DNA of 64,000 nucleotides from Dipteris shenzhenensis (lineage: Eukaryota; Polypodiophyta; Polypodiopsida; Gleicheniales). The notes below the pieces were generated by a model. It was not told the origin of the DNA. It did no database searches and worked only from the letters and a program-made list of their open reading frames with translations. The first letter of the stretch is position 1. Every line of letters starts with the position of its first letter. Below are positions 20,330 through 32,305 of this stretch, one piece after another. Made by a program: the position numbers and the translations under genes. The stretch lies in assembly GCA_047967505.1 (NCBI GenBank), contig CM106541.1; one strand, 5' to 3'.

Positions 20330-22460
20330 CTGAGCGAAGGAAAAATAAAGCCTCCAACTGTGTAAAAATATGGCAAAAATAGATCAGAAGATAACATAGT
20401 TTCACCAAAAAATACGCAAATTATTATAGCAATGCCTATTTTATACACAAATATTTACATGAATATTTGGGAATAGTGAGTAGAATAATGAAATGGCTTT
20501 TGAAGAAACCCACATGTAGCGTAGACTTCTCTATGAAATTTTCCTTATGATCCTTCTTACAACTTTTACGTAATAGGGGATGACATTGAAAGCCCTCTCT
20601 CAACCTAGCCTCATGAAAGGGTTCATCCAAAGAAACCTCATTGAAGCAAGCCATCAAGGTAGTTTCGCCAGAAACCCCTTTGAAGTAGGTCTTCCAAGGT
20701 AGTTTTGCTAGCAAAACTTGTGATAAAAGGGCATAGAGCACAAAAAATCGAGTGTTTTTCATTTTTGGAACATCCTCAAACTCTTCGTATATCGAGAGAT
20801 ACGGCTTGATTGAGGGGGTAAAAGGTGAAAGTGATGATGTGGCACTATGATGTGGCAATTGTGTTCACATGGAAGACTGTGCCTATGGAGGGGTATGCCT
20901 GTGGAGCACTGTGTTGAGGTGGCACTTGGGTGCACATGCAGTGCCTATGAAGAGATAAGTGTGCCTAGCAAGGGACTATGTGCCACATGGTAGATGTCAT
21001 GCTAGATGATGTGCTTATGATGTGTTGAGTGGCACTGGTGATGTGGTTGATGATGTGATAGGTGACCTAGCTAATGACATGGCATGTTGACATGGTAGTC
21101 GATGGCCATGTGTCAATTGGATGACATGGTAGATAGCTTAATGACATTGCATGTGTGCCCCTGTGGTAGATAAGGTGATGTGGCACCTTTGCGGCAATAT
21201 TATATCACTCCTTGTGTGTGGTGACCCCAAGGCTGGAATCATAAGGGATGTTGATAGAATCTAGCAAGATTCCGTCATCAAATTTCGTCGGGTCATCGTC
21301 ATCTGAGCATTTTCTCGAAGCGATGCTCGTTTGCCATCGGGTATTGCAAAGGCATTTTTGGCCTTACGTTGTCTTGCGGTTTGCTCTTAGGTTGGGTCAT
21401 GGATAGTGCAACTGTATGCATTGCGCCTCGTTAGTTCACGCCCCGGGTTGCGGTTTGTTGCTGGAGCGTCGAGGTGCTATTGAAGTCATTATTGTAGGCC
21501 AAGTTAGTCGTGGCTAGTCGAGTTGAGGCTGTTGTTGCTCGTTGATGGTGGAGGTGCTAGAACTCATCATGAAGGCACTGCTTGTCAAAGGACTATGTTG
21601 CTTGAGTCGAGTAGGAGCTTGTTGTATGCGTGTGTCACTACCAAGTCGATTTGCTTGGCTTGCTCATTGTGTAGTCACTCTCCAAGTAAGTTGTGAGCAT
21701 TGGTTTTGTTGGCGAAAGCTAGGAGTCAGACTTTGAAGCAGTGTGGTTGATGGCGACGGTGGGCTGCATCATGTGCTGCTTGTTATTAGAGGGGTCACTA
21801 TGTTGTGAGCTCGTTGAAGGTAGTTGGGTGTCTGGCATACGGTGCAAGGTGACACTGCCTCTATGCTATGTTGTTGAAGTTGGGTTCTTGTTGTAGGGAG
21901 TTGTAGCTTATTATTGGCGCTATGTGTTCCTCGAGCGTAGATAGCATGGGTCGCTCGTTAAGTATGTAGATGAGTCACCGGACGAATAAGGGAAGCACGA
22001 CCTAGCCTCGAAGGCCTTAGTCATAGAAGCTGTGTAGCCATTGAGACTACATAGAGTCGCTTTTTTGAAGGTTGAAGCTGCTAGCCTTGTGTGTTTGCTA
22101 TGGCCAACATGAGGCCAGCCTTCTGTAGACACAACCAAGAGCTTAGAAACCTTTTCGAGAACTAGGATAGAATGTATCTCTCTTGATTCTTTCTCTCACA
22201 AATAGAATACTCTCCAATGGAGATTAATAGATTGTCACACTCTCTTTCTCACAATAGATTCTCTCTTCCTCATGAAGAAACCCTCACAAACACTCAAGAA
22301 TGTTCTCTCTCACAAATACTCAAGAAGGATGAATGAAATAAATTGACGGAGATTTTCTTTCAAAGGGATGAACAAAAATCTTTCATCAATGGAATGAAAG
22401 ATGTAAACCTCTCAATCACTCTCACTCTTTCACGCTTGGGTCTCGATGCCTCGGCAAAAG
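20330..22460. other. Unassigned; degenerate 'gatgtggcac' repeats
   Basis: A 140-codon minus-strand frame at 20436-20858 has no recognisable domain. From 20850 to 21250 the phrase 'gatgtggcac' and relatives recur at short spacing. A 64-codon plus frame at 21542-21736 is not convincing. The region may be untranslated leader of an LTR element whose primer site lies at 22466, but this is not proven. Confidence 0.4.
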
Positions 22461-22465
22461 GCAAG

Positions 22466-22481
22466 CGTTCTCTAATACCAT
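22466..22481 (-). other. Possible primer-binding site of an LTR element
   Basis: The minus strand reads TGGTATTAGAGAACGC, close to the TGGTATCAGAGC primer site complementary to initiator tRNA-Met used by copia elements. It lies 2.1 kb upstream of the copia gag start, on the same strand. A matching LTR pair was not found. Confidence 0.4.
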
Positions 22482-23129
22482 AAACAAATATGGGGAGAGG
22501 AGAGAAGAGTGGAGATGAGGAGAGAGGGCACAACTTGAGAGCACACCACAAATGACTAACTCTACACTAGTATTAGTTGAAAATAATGAATATATACAAA
22601 CCCCTTTAGGGTTAGGGTTTCCAACCCTTGTGACTTTTAGCACTCTATGTGTTAGTGCTATGCACATATGATAACACATGATGTTGAAATGAATCCTCAA
22701 CAAGGCTTTCTCCACATGGTTGACAACACATACATACAAAAAACCACAAAAATAACCCAATGCTTTTATACAAATATTTGGAGGACAAAAGTTTGTTTAC
22801 AATAAAGTTTATTATATTGGTGGATGCCATTTGAAATTCACATCAATTTACTCATGTTTAAGGCACCCATTTTCTTTGGCCAATTTACCTATGCTTGTGC
22901 AAGATTAAATCTTAAATCTACACCAAGAGCCTTTTTTTTTGTTTGGAAATGCACATTACTTTGCTCATGTTTTTTTTTTTTGGAGTGAATGTGCTGGCTT
23001 ATATTAAAAGGGAGGTTACCCCCGCAAAAAAAGACCAAAATACAAAAATTGCCCTTCCATATTGGGCAGATTGTGAGTGACCTATGGTGTGAAAGCCACA
23101 ATTCATAACCCTGAGGAACTTAACTCTAG
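22482..23129. other. No gene seen
   Basis: AT-rich sequence with poly(A)/(T) runs (22970-23035). If 22466 is a primer site, the first few hundred bases would be the 5' LTR. The piece 'ccctttagggttagggttt' at 22590-22620 contains a plant telomere-like heptamer, too short to mean anything alone. Confidence 0.4.
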
Positions 23130-23560
23130 CAAATAGGAACCAACCAAAACACCTTTCGTACTCACTATGTCATCAACACAACCTTCAAATGAGCCACCAC
23201 TTTTTCATGGTACCTTACTCCAACCCCTTGATTAAAGCCAATCCTATTTTGTACAATCTAGGTTGCCAAGAAATTGAAGAAGCAGATATGACCAGGTGGC
23301 AGCGAGAGTTAATGGAAGACCCATCGGATCACCATGAGAGCCATCTTGAACTTGGAGCTTAGTGTAAACCATGCCATCAATCCTACCTTCCTGATAGATT
23401 TGGCCAACTTGAACCATATTCTTCTAATAGTAGTACATGACTAGAGCAGATGAGTAACATCTTTAACTTTTTGCCTATGCAATCCTTATCCCTACACCTT
23501 TTGTTCCTGGTAAATAGATCATGGAAGTCTCAATAGAGGCACACTCCTAGGTTTAAAACC
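23130..23560 (-). pseudogene. LINE ORF2 C-terminal fragment
   Basis: The minus strand reads 'EDVTHLL' followed by 'SCTTIRRIWFKLAKSIRKVG', the half of the plant LINE zinc finger (zf-RVT) that contains the His and last Cys plus the Trp. Further C-terminal LINE-like sequence follows. The other half of this finger, with CPIC, lies at about 26040 on the same strand, so the two may be parts of one LINE separated by later insertions. Confidence 0.5.
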
Positions 23561-24990
23561 CTTCAATCATCTCCTCCATGACATCCTGTAATTCCACTAC
23601 TCTAGCTACTCTTCCAGTCATGACATCTAATGTGTCCATTGCAATCTCGATTAATACCTTTATGGAAGATCTAAGAGACATGAACATGAAGGTGGGAGTA
23701 CATTGTCTGTGGGGACACTAAAATCCATGACACAAAGATAGTTAAGGACATGGACAAACTCACTAGAGACCTTATGTAGCCTGGTTTCTTAGAGTGTCCA
23801 TGGAATAAAAAGAAACTCATTAAGGAATTCCTCCTTGTGCAAGGTAGTAAGAACGGTGAAATCAAGGTTCAAGCTTGCCAAAAGAAGTTCACATTTTTTT
23901 AAAGAAAATGATGCATTTCTTTTCAGATACTCAAGAAGCCACAAAATACTAACAAATAGTAGAGCAACATTGTGGATCTCAAATCTCTTATTCAAAGGTG
24001 ATCCCCATAACCATGTTAACCAACTTAAGGAATAGTTTTGAGTGTGATTCTCCACTATCTCCTCAGTGCAACAAGGTAGGATTGCACCTATAGCATGGGA
24101 CTTACAAATTAGCTGCACAAGCTTGATGAGGAGATGAGAAAGGTACAGAGGATAGTCGATGAACACTCAAAAGTTGTATTCAAGAGACACCTTGGGGAGG
24201 ATATTGAAGCCAAGGAAGAGGGGGTACAATTTGAGGGGCATATGCATCACACACTGTAGGAAATGGATATTTGTGCAATGTCCATGTTTTTTTTGCCTTC
24301 ATGAAAACTCCAAAGCAATAGAAGTGCACAGAGGCCATGATATGTGGTGGTCATCACATATCTTCCACTTTTCACCCTATCACATCACTATAGGATAACT
24401 TTTAAATTTTACATATGCTACTGTGAGGATTGTTGTTTGTAACTCCTCATTGGCAATGTATTTTTTGATTGTCTTCTCCTTAAAAGCATGCAAATATTTT
24501 CCTCCAAATGTTTCAATATCTTCTCACTTTTGGCAATGACAGAATTAGAGGCCATTAGATTCTTTTAAATGGTTTTAATTTTCTCTCAAAGCTTTGAGTA
24601 GACAAGTTACCCTACCCTCCAATTCAACACTATAGGCAACCCTCCTGAATAGTGGCATTATTCTCAATTTCAATCTGTAGAAAATATCTCTCTAATTTCT
24701 AAAAATTTTATCTTGCTTGGAGCTTCTCTCTACCTGATTTAAATTTTGGGCATTTTGTTTGGGTTTTGAAAATTCATGCAACCCCCCTAACACTGCTCTA
24801 ATTTCCTCACTATCCTTTTGTAGATTGTCTACCATAATTCCTTTTTCAATGATTGATGCAGTTTTCATATCACAAAACTACTTAAAAATTCTGTCCTTTT
24901 CCATCTTCCAAGTGTCAAGAGTTGCTGCCATGAGTTCTCTCTCTACAATCTTTGCCTCAATTTCACTTTCAATGTCCTTTACCTATTGCT
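23561..24990. other. Unassigned region
   Basis: Minus-strand frames at 23671-23865 and 23789-24166 (125 codons, Leu-rich) are protein-like but unrecognised. If the LINE tail at 23130-23560 belongs with 25904-27860, this stretch is part of the DNA inserted between them. Confidence 0.35.
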
Positions 24991-25455
24991 TCAAGCACCT
25001 GATTTGCTCCTCTTCTTCTTGTTTTCTCTACTTCTCCATAGCCAAGTTTTTAGCTTCCTTTGCCTTTTTCTCAGCTTTCTTTGTTTGTAGCTATGCTTGC
25101 AATCAAGATTGACTTGGGTAATGAAAGCAGTCAGAGCTTTAACATCCTTTGGTTCTTCTTCTTCTTCTTTCTCTACTTCTTCCACAAGGTTTGCTGAACA
25201 TTTCTTCTTTGCATAGCACTCTTTCTCAAAATGTCCAGGTTTTCCACAAAAGTTGCACTTCATCTTACTCTTGCTGGTGGATCCCTTGAAGTTGCTTTGG
25301 GCTAAATATGCCCCATGTTCTTTGTAGTCATTCCTCTGTTTGATTTTCCTTTTCTCTTCCAAGGGGGATGCCTCAATTTCCACCAAACTAATCTCTGGTA
25401 TATTGGTGAGAGTAGTGACAATAGTGCCATATTCCTCAGTTAGGCTTTTGAGTAA
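24991..25455 (-). pseudogene. Copia gag fragment with intact CCHC knuckle
   Basis: An upstream piece in frame reads 'LLKSLTEEYGTIVTTLTNIP', typical of UBN2-type gag. Then comes a 131-codon frame with 'KCNFCGKPGHFEKECYAKKK', a complete C-X2-C-X4-H-X4-C zinc knuckle, followed by a Glu-rich linker. The rest of the element was not found on this strand. It is a different gag from that at 19500-20329. Confidence 0.8.
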
Positions 25456-25536
25456 GATAGCAATTACATGTAATTGTCATTATCAAGATCATTGCACATT
25501 TTCGACATCAGCTTGGTCTTCGCCAATTGTAACTTA

Positions 25537-25890
25537 AGAGGGGGAAGTGAAGGTTAAGTTGTAAGCCTTTGTACATACTTTTTCCCTTCTACTAGGTCAA
25601 GGGTCCTTAGCCTATATAAGGTAGCCCCTTGGCTCATTCTAGAGCATCAGCAACAATTCCTCCTCTTCTTCGAGGGAGAATCGACAAACAACCCCATAGT
25701 TTGAGTGTAGGGAGTAGGAGAGGAGGTGCATTCTTTCTCTCTAGTCCATGTCGTCACAAGGCCTCATCCTTCATAATTGTTGTTATCATTCAACCTTTTG
25801 ACAGTATAAATTTGCAAAAACACTACAATGGAAGAAAAATGCATCACTGATCTCTCTTTCTTTCCCGCTCACATGTATGCAAGCACATGT
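25537..25890 (+). repeat. Probable copia 3' end and LTR (plus strand)
   Basis: On the plus strand 'agcttggtcttcgccaattg' is followed by a stop, a purine tract 'aagagggggaag' (about 25536-25547), then TG at 25548 and a TATA sequence 'cctatataag' at 25611-25620. This is the usual layout at the 3' end of copia elements. The end was not resolved, and the matching 5' LTR was not seen. It abuts the break in the LINE at about 25900. Confidence 0.4.
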
Positions 25891-25903
25891 GATTAATCTT
25901 ATT

Positions 25904-27860
25904 TCACCTTAGAGTATGTGGGAAACCCCCAAGCCGTGGAAAGCAAATAATGAATCCCAAAGTTTTGCAACCCTTCCTCTCGCATATTGGGTAGCAAGGG
26001 TTAGCCTTCATCCACTTTGCAAGTCTCCCACATATTGGGCAGCAAGGATTAATCTTCATACACTTTGCAAGTCTGCCCCTTAGAGGCAACCATACATGCA
26101 AAATTTTCCACAACACAAAACATGCCGTGCCAATTTGACACCCTTTACAAATATCCCTTATACGCACCTCCCACCACTTTGGCATATGTCAGCTTCCATT
26201 TAGCATTGACAGGTGAACAAGCGACTTATTCTTCATCAGCTTCCTATGCACTACCTTGCTGTAATCTTGTAAAGACAAGATTTCCCTATATTCCACTAGT
26301 TCACCCTCCAATTCATGGAGGCTATGTAATTGGAGGGCTAACCCTTAGATATATTACTCAAGGCCTCTAGAATCAATGTTGTTTTCCTATCATTGAGTCT
26401 AAACTTATCTTTGATAACCACTCTCGACAACCAATAGGCCCTTCTCGATAAGCTACACTAGAGCAATGTTATGCACTTCTAGCACGAGGGAGATCAATCC
26501 ACACTAATGGTTTACCATTCCTAGTGAAAACCCAACTCCACCACAAGTTTTCATTTAAGCCTGCATCGCCCCGCAGTCCCACGCTCCCTTTCCACTGCAT
26601 CAACTTCCCACATGACTTCCAAGCATCTACTAGACAGTTAGCCAGAGGCCAGAGCCCAACAATTTTGAAAGGATACCAAGAACACAAATTGTCATACCAT
26701 TCCAAATTCCTCCAAACTCCCACTCGTCTCCCCTTCCATGTTCAATGCACCATTTTGTACATTCCACCCTTCGGCACATTAAAAAAGGTAGGACAGCCAT
26801 TTCCATGTCAGGATATATATTTCCCTTGCTATATCTGGGAGTCCCAATCCTCCACAAGGCTTGGAAGCCTTCATAGCGTCCCATGAAACATAATGCCATC
26901 TACACTTATCCCTTTCCGCCCACAGAAAATCTCTTAGGAGCATTTCTACCTCTTGCTAGTGACTCTTCTTAAACATCCAAATAGAAGCCAAATGAGTAAT
27001 AGTAGCTGATACGACATGCATTTACACAAGAATTCTAGCATTCTAACCCAGACATAGTCCATGCCATTATCTAGCTTTCTATCTACTATTTTGTTTGAAC
27101 CAAACAAATCTCAGACTGAGAGAAACGCCAACCCGCAAACGAGCCCACAATTATCTGATTATCATTCCCCTTTCAATCCAATTCATAGGAAGATCTTGAG
27201 CCATTGCTCCTGAATCACTCCTCATAGCAAAGGTTTTAGCCCAACTACACTTTAAGACGGAAACCTCCCAAAAGACACAGATTCTCCACATTGTCTTGGC
27301 ATTTTGCTATCAAAGCCACCATGTGATCCGCGAATAAATGAGGACATATATGCTCGTAAAATACAGCTTGATGAGCTCGATTGCAACTCCTTTCTAAGCC
27401 ATGTTTTACCAATCTACACAATCGACCCACAACACCAACCTTCAAGCATAACATTGCCATGTACCAAACCCAGGCCCAAACCCCAATTGTTCAAGCACAA
27501 CGAAGACAAAATCCCACCTTATTCTATCATACGCCTTATCCAAAATAAAACCCCAACATTGCCAACAAGATACAATGTTGACCAGTTGGGCTGAGGCATA
27601 ATCCAAAGCATATGAAACATTTAAAATATTCTCATATATATCTCTAGCTTAAATAAAGCCATTATGTTCTCTATCAACTACCAGCATACATATCTCTCTG
27701 ATTTTGCATGCCAAAGCTTTAGTTATGGTTTTGTAGGTGTTCTGCATTGAAATTGGATGCCAATCCCAACCATCATCCTATTTTGTCGTTTGGGAAACAA
27801 CATAATCAGCCCACTTCTACTATTCGCTCCTCCAACTTCAAAAAATCGTAACTTTCAGCC
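25904..27860 (-). pseudogene. LINE RT core to zinc finger
   Basis: From 27860 downward the minus strand reads 'SGLIMLFPKRQNRMMVGIGW', 'HPISMQNTYKTITKALACKI', then 'GFILDKAYDRIRWDFV' (about 27560), the plant LINE RT motifs. A later segment (26899-26469) reads 'GNIYPDMEMAVLPFLMC' and 'CLVDAWKSCGKLMQWKGSVG', from the C-terminal region. The last frame (26185-25904) holds 'RLAKCMKINPCCPICGR', the first half of zf-RVT. The catalytic [YF]xDD segment was not found intact. It is non-functional. Confidence 0.75.
25983..26078. repeat. 48-bp in-frame duplication of the LINE CPxC finger
   Basis: 'catattggg[tc]agcaagg' starts at 25983 and 26031, a period of 48 bases or 16 codons. The protein therefore carries 'GRLAKCMKINPCCPIC' followed at once by 'GRLAKWMKANPCYPIC'. 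One Cys pair of the zinc finger is thus doubled. Confidence 0.7.
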
Positions 27861-27989
27861 AATCAAGAATGTCACCATCGTGTTTGTCATTACAGATCGT
27901 TATTTTTGTGAAAAAAAAATTAGGAGAGAGCTTTGGGTGGGACGTCATCTCAGAGAGCTTTGATGTTCTTAATTAAGCTCAATTATGTT

Positions 27990-28490
27990 CTTGATTAAGG
28001 TATATTGTTTGCATGCTCCCTCAACCCTTCCACGACTTAGTCCCCTCCCCCCTCACTGTGTCTCAGTCGACTCGCCTGCCCCTTCTCTCAACTCACAGCA
28101 TCCTCCCCTTTTCCGCTCCCTCTCCCTGCCTTCTCTTCCTCTACCTCAAAGCCCTCCCCTTCCGCACTCTCTCCTCTCTCTCGATTCAACCCTCCTCACT
28201 CACTTCCTCAAATTCAGCCCCCCCTTTCCTCCGTCTCGCCACTTTTCCCCACTCCGCCCCACCTCCCTTTTCCTCAAACTCTCCGCCTTACCCCTCCTCT
28301 CCCTCCGCTCAGTGGACCTTTGCCACCCTTCCTCCGTATCTATTGCAATCGCTAGCTCCCACGTTTGAAAACGCAGGGCATGAAACGATCACGAATGGGT
28401 TGGCACAGACGATATTGTTACTCAGGAAGGAGGAGTGGCAAGAGAGAGAGAGCGAGGAGGTGCGGGAGGTGCAAACTCAGACTTAAGACT
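27990..28490 (+). other. Pyrimidine-rich stretch
   Basis: From about 28013 to 28330 the plus strand is almost all C and T with few stops. Two frames are open (127 and 157 codons) and would encode Ser/Pro/Leu-rich sequence. The composition resembles the C-rich 5' leader of the LINE at 56540-57060. I treat it as untranslated leader or low-complexity DNA, not a gene. Confidence 0.4.
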
Positions 28491-28530
28491 CATATTTCCC
28501 ATCATATACTCTTATAGTGAAGCAGGACGA

Positions 28531-28846
28531 TGATGAGCCTAGGCTAGGCTAGGCTAGATAGCAAACATAATGAAATGGAAATGGAAAGTAAATGAATTGC
28601 GTAGAAGGAGATGAGCAACCAAAGGAAAGTACTTGCATAAGCAAAGAGGCTTGAGGTTTGATTGATTTGAAAAGTGAAAGTACAATGCCTTTATAGGATA
28701 GGCACACACACACTCTAAGTACCAAAGTATATGGGATAACTCCCAATATGACACGTGGCAGTCCTAGATATAAAATAGTATAGAATTCACTCTAGGACTC
28801 AATAAAACACACTAAAAGTCACCCAAATTGACTCCATTTCCTAACA
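28531..28846 (-). repeat. 3' LTR of the gag-only element
   Basis: About 316 bp, clearly homologous to 30671-30998. Read on the minus strand it begins TGTTAGGAAATGGAGTC. It ends in a repeated 'aggctaggct' run that differs from the other LTR by expansion or contraction. Shared internal text includes 'cctttataggataggcacac'. Confidence 0.85.
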
Positions 28847-29295
28847 CCCCCCCATGGAGGAAAGATGAGGGACTATTGAAATGGAACCAAGAATAGAACA
28901 TGACAATGACAGGACTACTAATCTGTGCACCCTATGTAACTCAGAAGCTAAAGTTTGAGCTATTCAGAGGTTGATCCAAGAACTCTCATGGCTTGAGACT
29001 CAACATGCTCAAAGGCTCATGTCTTAGCATGGCTACGTGACCAACTCATAGGTCTAGGGAATACACCAACATCTTGGAGACCCTATCAAAGCCAATACAT
29101 AGCTCCCACATTACCTCCCCCTCCTGGCTCCAAGGACTAATTAGGGACATGGAGCCACACACCATAGATATGAAAAGAAATACATAATTTTAGGAGTACT
29201 ATCCAAGGCAAAGAACCTTTATTGACCCAACACACATCATTATTTCATTCATTTTTGGGAAACAACCTAGGGAAAAGCACCCAAATACATCAATC

Positions 29296-30122
29296 TCAGA
29301 AAGTATATTCATCATCCTCGTCTACCTCTAGAGGGAAAGATAGATTGGGTATTTTAGCCGTAAGTGCTTGTTCCGGAGTGTTGTCCTCTTCATCCTTATT
29401 GGTGGCATCGTGCACCAAGTAAGCATGCTCCTTTGATTGTTGTTTGCCGGCTTTTGAAAGAAACAATCTTCCAAATGGCCAAGCTTTTTGCAGTAAGTAC
29501 ATTTGAAGGTTTTGAACTTGCTTTTGCCTTTCGAAAAAGTACCTAGTCTTCATTGAGTCTTTTTATTGCAGTTGTGTCCTTCTTACGGTGATCGTTCTCA
29601 AGGAGAAGAGCCACCATGTCATCAAAGGTGGTCGTTGCAAGGCAAAGAACTTCAAGGGTGTTCTCAAAATGAGAGACCCCTTCCATACTTTTTATGAGAA
29701 CTTCCATTTTGTCCTCATCATCTGGTGACATTTTAAATTGGATAGTTGTTGCATAAGTGATTGCAACTTGGCTAAATGAACACAGAACTCATCGTTATCC
29801 TCCATTTGCAATTTGTAAAATTGGAATTTCAAAAACACTTTGGAGTTTGTAATTTTGTTACTGAAAAGGCTCTCCAAGTGCTCCCAAATCTCCTTAGAAA
29901 TTTTCTTGAAGTCCACATGATGAACAAGTGAGTCGACCAAGCATAGACCAATGATAGCAATGGTCTTAGCATTTTGTTGCTTCCACATCTTGCACGTTGT
30001 GGTGGCTGATCAAGCGTGGCCTCATAGTCTTCCTCAACAACGTCCCAGACTCCTTCGCACATAAGAAGAAGTTGCATCCTCATTTGCCAAGTACGAAATC
30101 CCTCCCCTTTGAACTTTTCCAC
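29296..30122 (-). pseudogene. Gag relic (DUF4219/UBN2 with CCHC knuckle)
   Basis: In order on the minus strand: 'KFKGEGFRTWQMRMQLLLM' (DUF4219-like start), then after a shift 'KEIWEHLESLFSNKITNSK' and 'LKFQFYKLQMEDNDEFCVHL' (UBN2). Next comes 'MSPDDEDKMEVLIKSM', and in another frame the knuckle 'CTYCKKLGHLEDC' at about 29500-29460 (C-X2-C-X4-H-X4-C). At least three frame changes are needed to join them. It is the only protein trace in the element. Confidence 0.8.
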
Positions 30123-30655
30123 AAGAAGTAAGAGAAGTCATTGTGGTGCATAGCAGGTGATAGCTCTGAGGTGGAAAGAATGTGACGTCAGGTGGAGTAG
30201 AATAGCAGGCGATTAGAGCATGAGCAGCTGGAGCGATAAAGGGCTAAAATCTAAGGCAGAATCAACAGCATGCTGGAGTGAAAAAGGGCCAGAAGATCTA
30301 AGGCATAGGTAGCAGATTACGAGCTTATTGAAGTGTGAATAGCAACAACATCAGCAGCTGGAATTGAGGCAAAATCAGAGGCAATAGCTGGCAGGAATGT
30401 CAAGGCTACTGGCGAGGGCAACATGAGCATTAGAAGTAGTCGTGAGCAGCGGCCACATGTCGATGTAGATCAGCAGTAGGCGAATGCTCCAATAGCTCCA
30501 TGGAGAGGCTAAGGTAAAGGAAAAAAAGAAGCTCTCTAAGAATAAAGAGATGAGGGAATGGAAGGGAGCTCAATCATGGAGAAGAGGATGGCTTCCATTT
30601 GCGGGCTTCCCTGATCCTCTAGATTGAGCATGGAGAAGGGAAAGGGAGGAAAGGA

Positions 30656-30668
30656 GGCTTTGATACCA
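30656..30668 (-). other. Primer-binding site
   Basis: The minus strand reads TGGTATCAAAGCC two bases downstream of the 5' LTR end, the standard copia site complementary to the 3' end of initiator tRNA-Met. Confidence 0.8.
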
Positions 30669-30670
30669 CA

Positions 30671-30998
30671 TGATGGAACTAGATAGGAGGCATGCTAGGC
30701 TAGGCTAGATAGTAAATATAATGAAATGGAAATGGAAAGCAAATGAAATGCTTTGAAAGAAATGAACAACCAAAGGAAAGTACTTACATAACCAAAGAGG
30801 CTTGAGGCTTGATTGATTTGATAAGTGAAAGTACAATGCCTTTATAGGATAGGCACACACACACTCTCAGTACCAAATGTATATGGGATAACTCCCAATG
30901 TGACACATGGCACTCCTAGATATAAAATAGTCTAGAACTCACTCTAGGACTCAATAAAACACACTAGAAAACACTCAAATTGACTCCATTTCCTAACA
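30671..30998 (-). repeat. 5' LTR of the gag-only element
   Basis: 328 bp, beginning TGTTAGGAAATGG and ending AGTTCCATCA on the minus strand. It differs from the 3' LTR by several substitutions and small indels, especially in the 'ctaggctaggcta' end. The insertion is therefore not very recent. Confidence 0.85.
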
Positions 30999-31136
30999 CA
31001 CGAACCTTCTTGAATCGTGCTTCCACATCGAGCTTAATTCGACCTTACATTAATTGCCCCATTCGCAAACCTTACATTATACTTACGTTAATTTTTCCAT
31101 GTTGTCTCTCTTCTGATTTTTTGTATCATAGGGCTC

Positions 31137-32305
31137 CTATACCTGTCCAACGTTTACATCCTTGGATAGAAATCCCTTCTGTATATTCTTCCAAAAGGCA
31201 ACATAGAACTGGGCAGTCAATCCATCATGCCTAGGAGACTTGTCATTTTCCAAACAATCTAAAGCTTCCCACAACTGCTCCTTTGTGAAGGGTCTTTCTA
31301 GACTACATCTTTGTACCTCGAAGCTACACATCATGAACCTTTTATTTCCACCTTGCATCTTGAACCCCTGTTGAGCCCACTATTCGCCCTAACTCTTTTT
31401 TAAACACTTTGGTTATATGCTAAAATTCCATGACTACATTACCATTGGCACCCATCACACTGTCTACAGTCTCCATTACCCACTTTTTTTTCACAGATTG
31501 AAAAAATAGCTTCGAGGGATAGCCCCCAAGAACTAACCACAACTGTCGGTTTTGGATCCGAGCCACCTCTGTAATTTTTCATCTCCTTTATATGCCTCTT
31601 GTAGCTCAACTAGGAAAGCTACCACATATGGGTCCTTAGGTGCTAGGTCTAGGGCCGCCCTTAACATCTCCCTAATAAAGACCTAGTGTTCATTCATGCA
31701 TCTCCTTATTGCACATAAATGAGTCTCTCATTTTTTTTCACTCATCGTTACATCCCTTATAGCCACATCCAATTTCATACATGGATCCAACACATCCTCA
31801 AAAGACTTCCTACAGACACTTTGGATTTCCTTGGAAAATTTCTCATTTTGCATGGGTTCTTGTTAAACTCATAAGAACATCAAAAGATCCCCACCAGCAA
31901 AGAGAAGAAGGACCAAGCCACAGGAGCATGATAAAAAATGCCAAAATTCAGTAGCCACACACCCCCCATTGGGGGGCACACTCAATCATCCTACTCGCTC
32001 TATTCCACCAAACACACGTCGACTTCCCGATTGTCCTGTTCAAGACTCCTCACGATCAAGCAAAGAATCTCACGCATAAACATTCACCACATTAAACTCA
32101 AAGCCAATTGTCACAACAAACACAGTATGAAAAAGCTCCTTAGCATAACAAAAGAGTTAACAACAAAAGTGTACCTAGAGCGCTGCTAAAAACTATATAC
32201 CCAATTTGACCAAGGGCACCATCATCTTCCCCACTTGTGAGACACAACCTTTGTGCTTGATCTTATCACATTAGCCTCGAATGTTCCAAGTTAACATGCT
32301 AAGCG
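31137..32305 (-). pseudogene. LINE endonuclease and RT N-terminal part
   Basis: The start at about 32305 reads 'MLTWNIRG', the catalytic-Asn strand of the APE-type endonuclease. 'GFEFNVVNVYA' (about 32090) is the next conserved strand, and 'LLLFAGGDLL' stands where GDFN is expected. Around 31520 'SRSYFFNL' marks the endonuclease-RT linker. The 73-codon frame at 31137-31358 reads 'FTKEQLWEALDCLENDKSPR' and 'HDGLTAQFYVAFWKNIQKG', the RT start. Stops and shifts are frequent. The reading breaks at about 31137, where the inserted DNA begins. Confidence 0.7.

Larger units (their letters stand above)
28531..30998 (-). mobile_element. Gag-only copia-type LTR element with paired LTRs
   Basis: The element has two LTRs (28531-28846 and 30671-30998), both bounded by TG...CA read on the minus strand. 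A primer site two bases inside the 5' LTR reads TGGTATCAAAGCC, and a G-run (ATGGGGGGG) abuts the 3' LTR. The 1.8-kb interior holds only a gag relic, with no protease, integrase or RT, so it is non-autonomous. Flanking 5-mers GACGA and CACGA could be a worn target duplication. It lies inside the RT region of an older LINE. Confidence 0.85.
25904..32305 (-). mobile_element. L1-type LINE ORF2, split by an insertion
   Basis: On the minus strand an endonuclease begins at about 32305 (MLTWNIRG). The RT N-terminal part lies at 31560-31137, the RT core at 27860-27245, and the C-terminal region and zinc finger at 26900-25904. The coding parts are interrupted between about 31137 and 27850 by 3.3 kb that includes a complete LTR element (28531-30998). 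Subtracting the insert leaves about 3.1 kb of ORF2, plus a possible further tail at 23130-23560. This is close to the usual ORF2 length. Many stops and shifts mark it as old. Confidence 0.75.

Noticed and set aside
22590-22620. Telomere-like repeats (TTTAGGG)
   Set aside because: Only about two heptamers are present, not an array; consistent with chance.
28013-28486. 157-codon Ser/Pro-rich frame as a gene
   Set aside because: Pyrimidine-rich DNA is open in two frames at once, with no domain and no start context. It lies inside nested mobile DNA.
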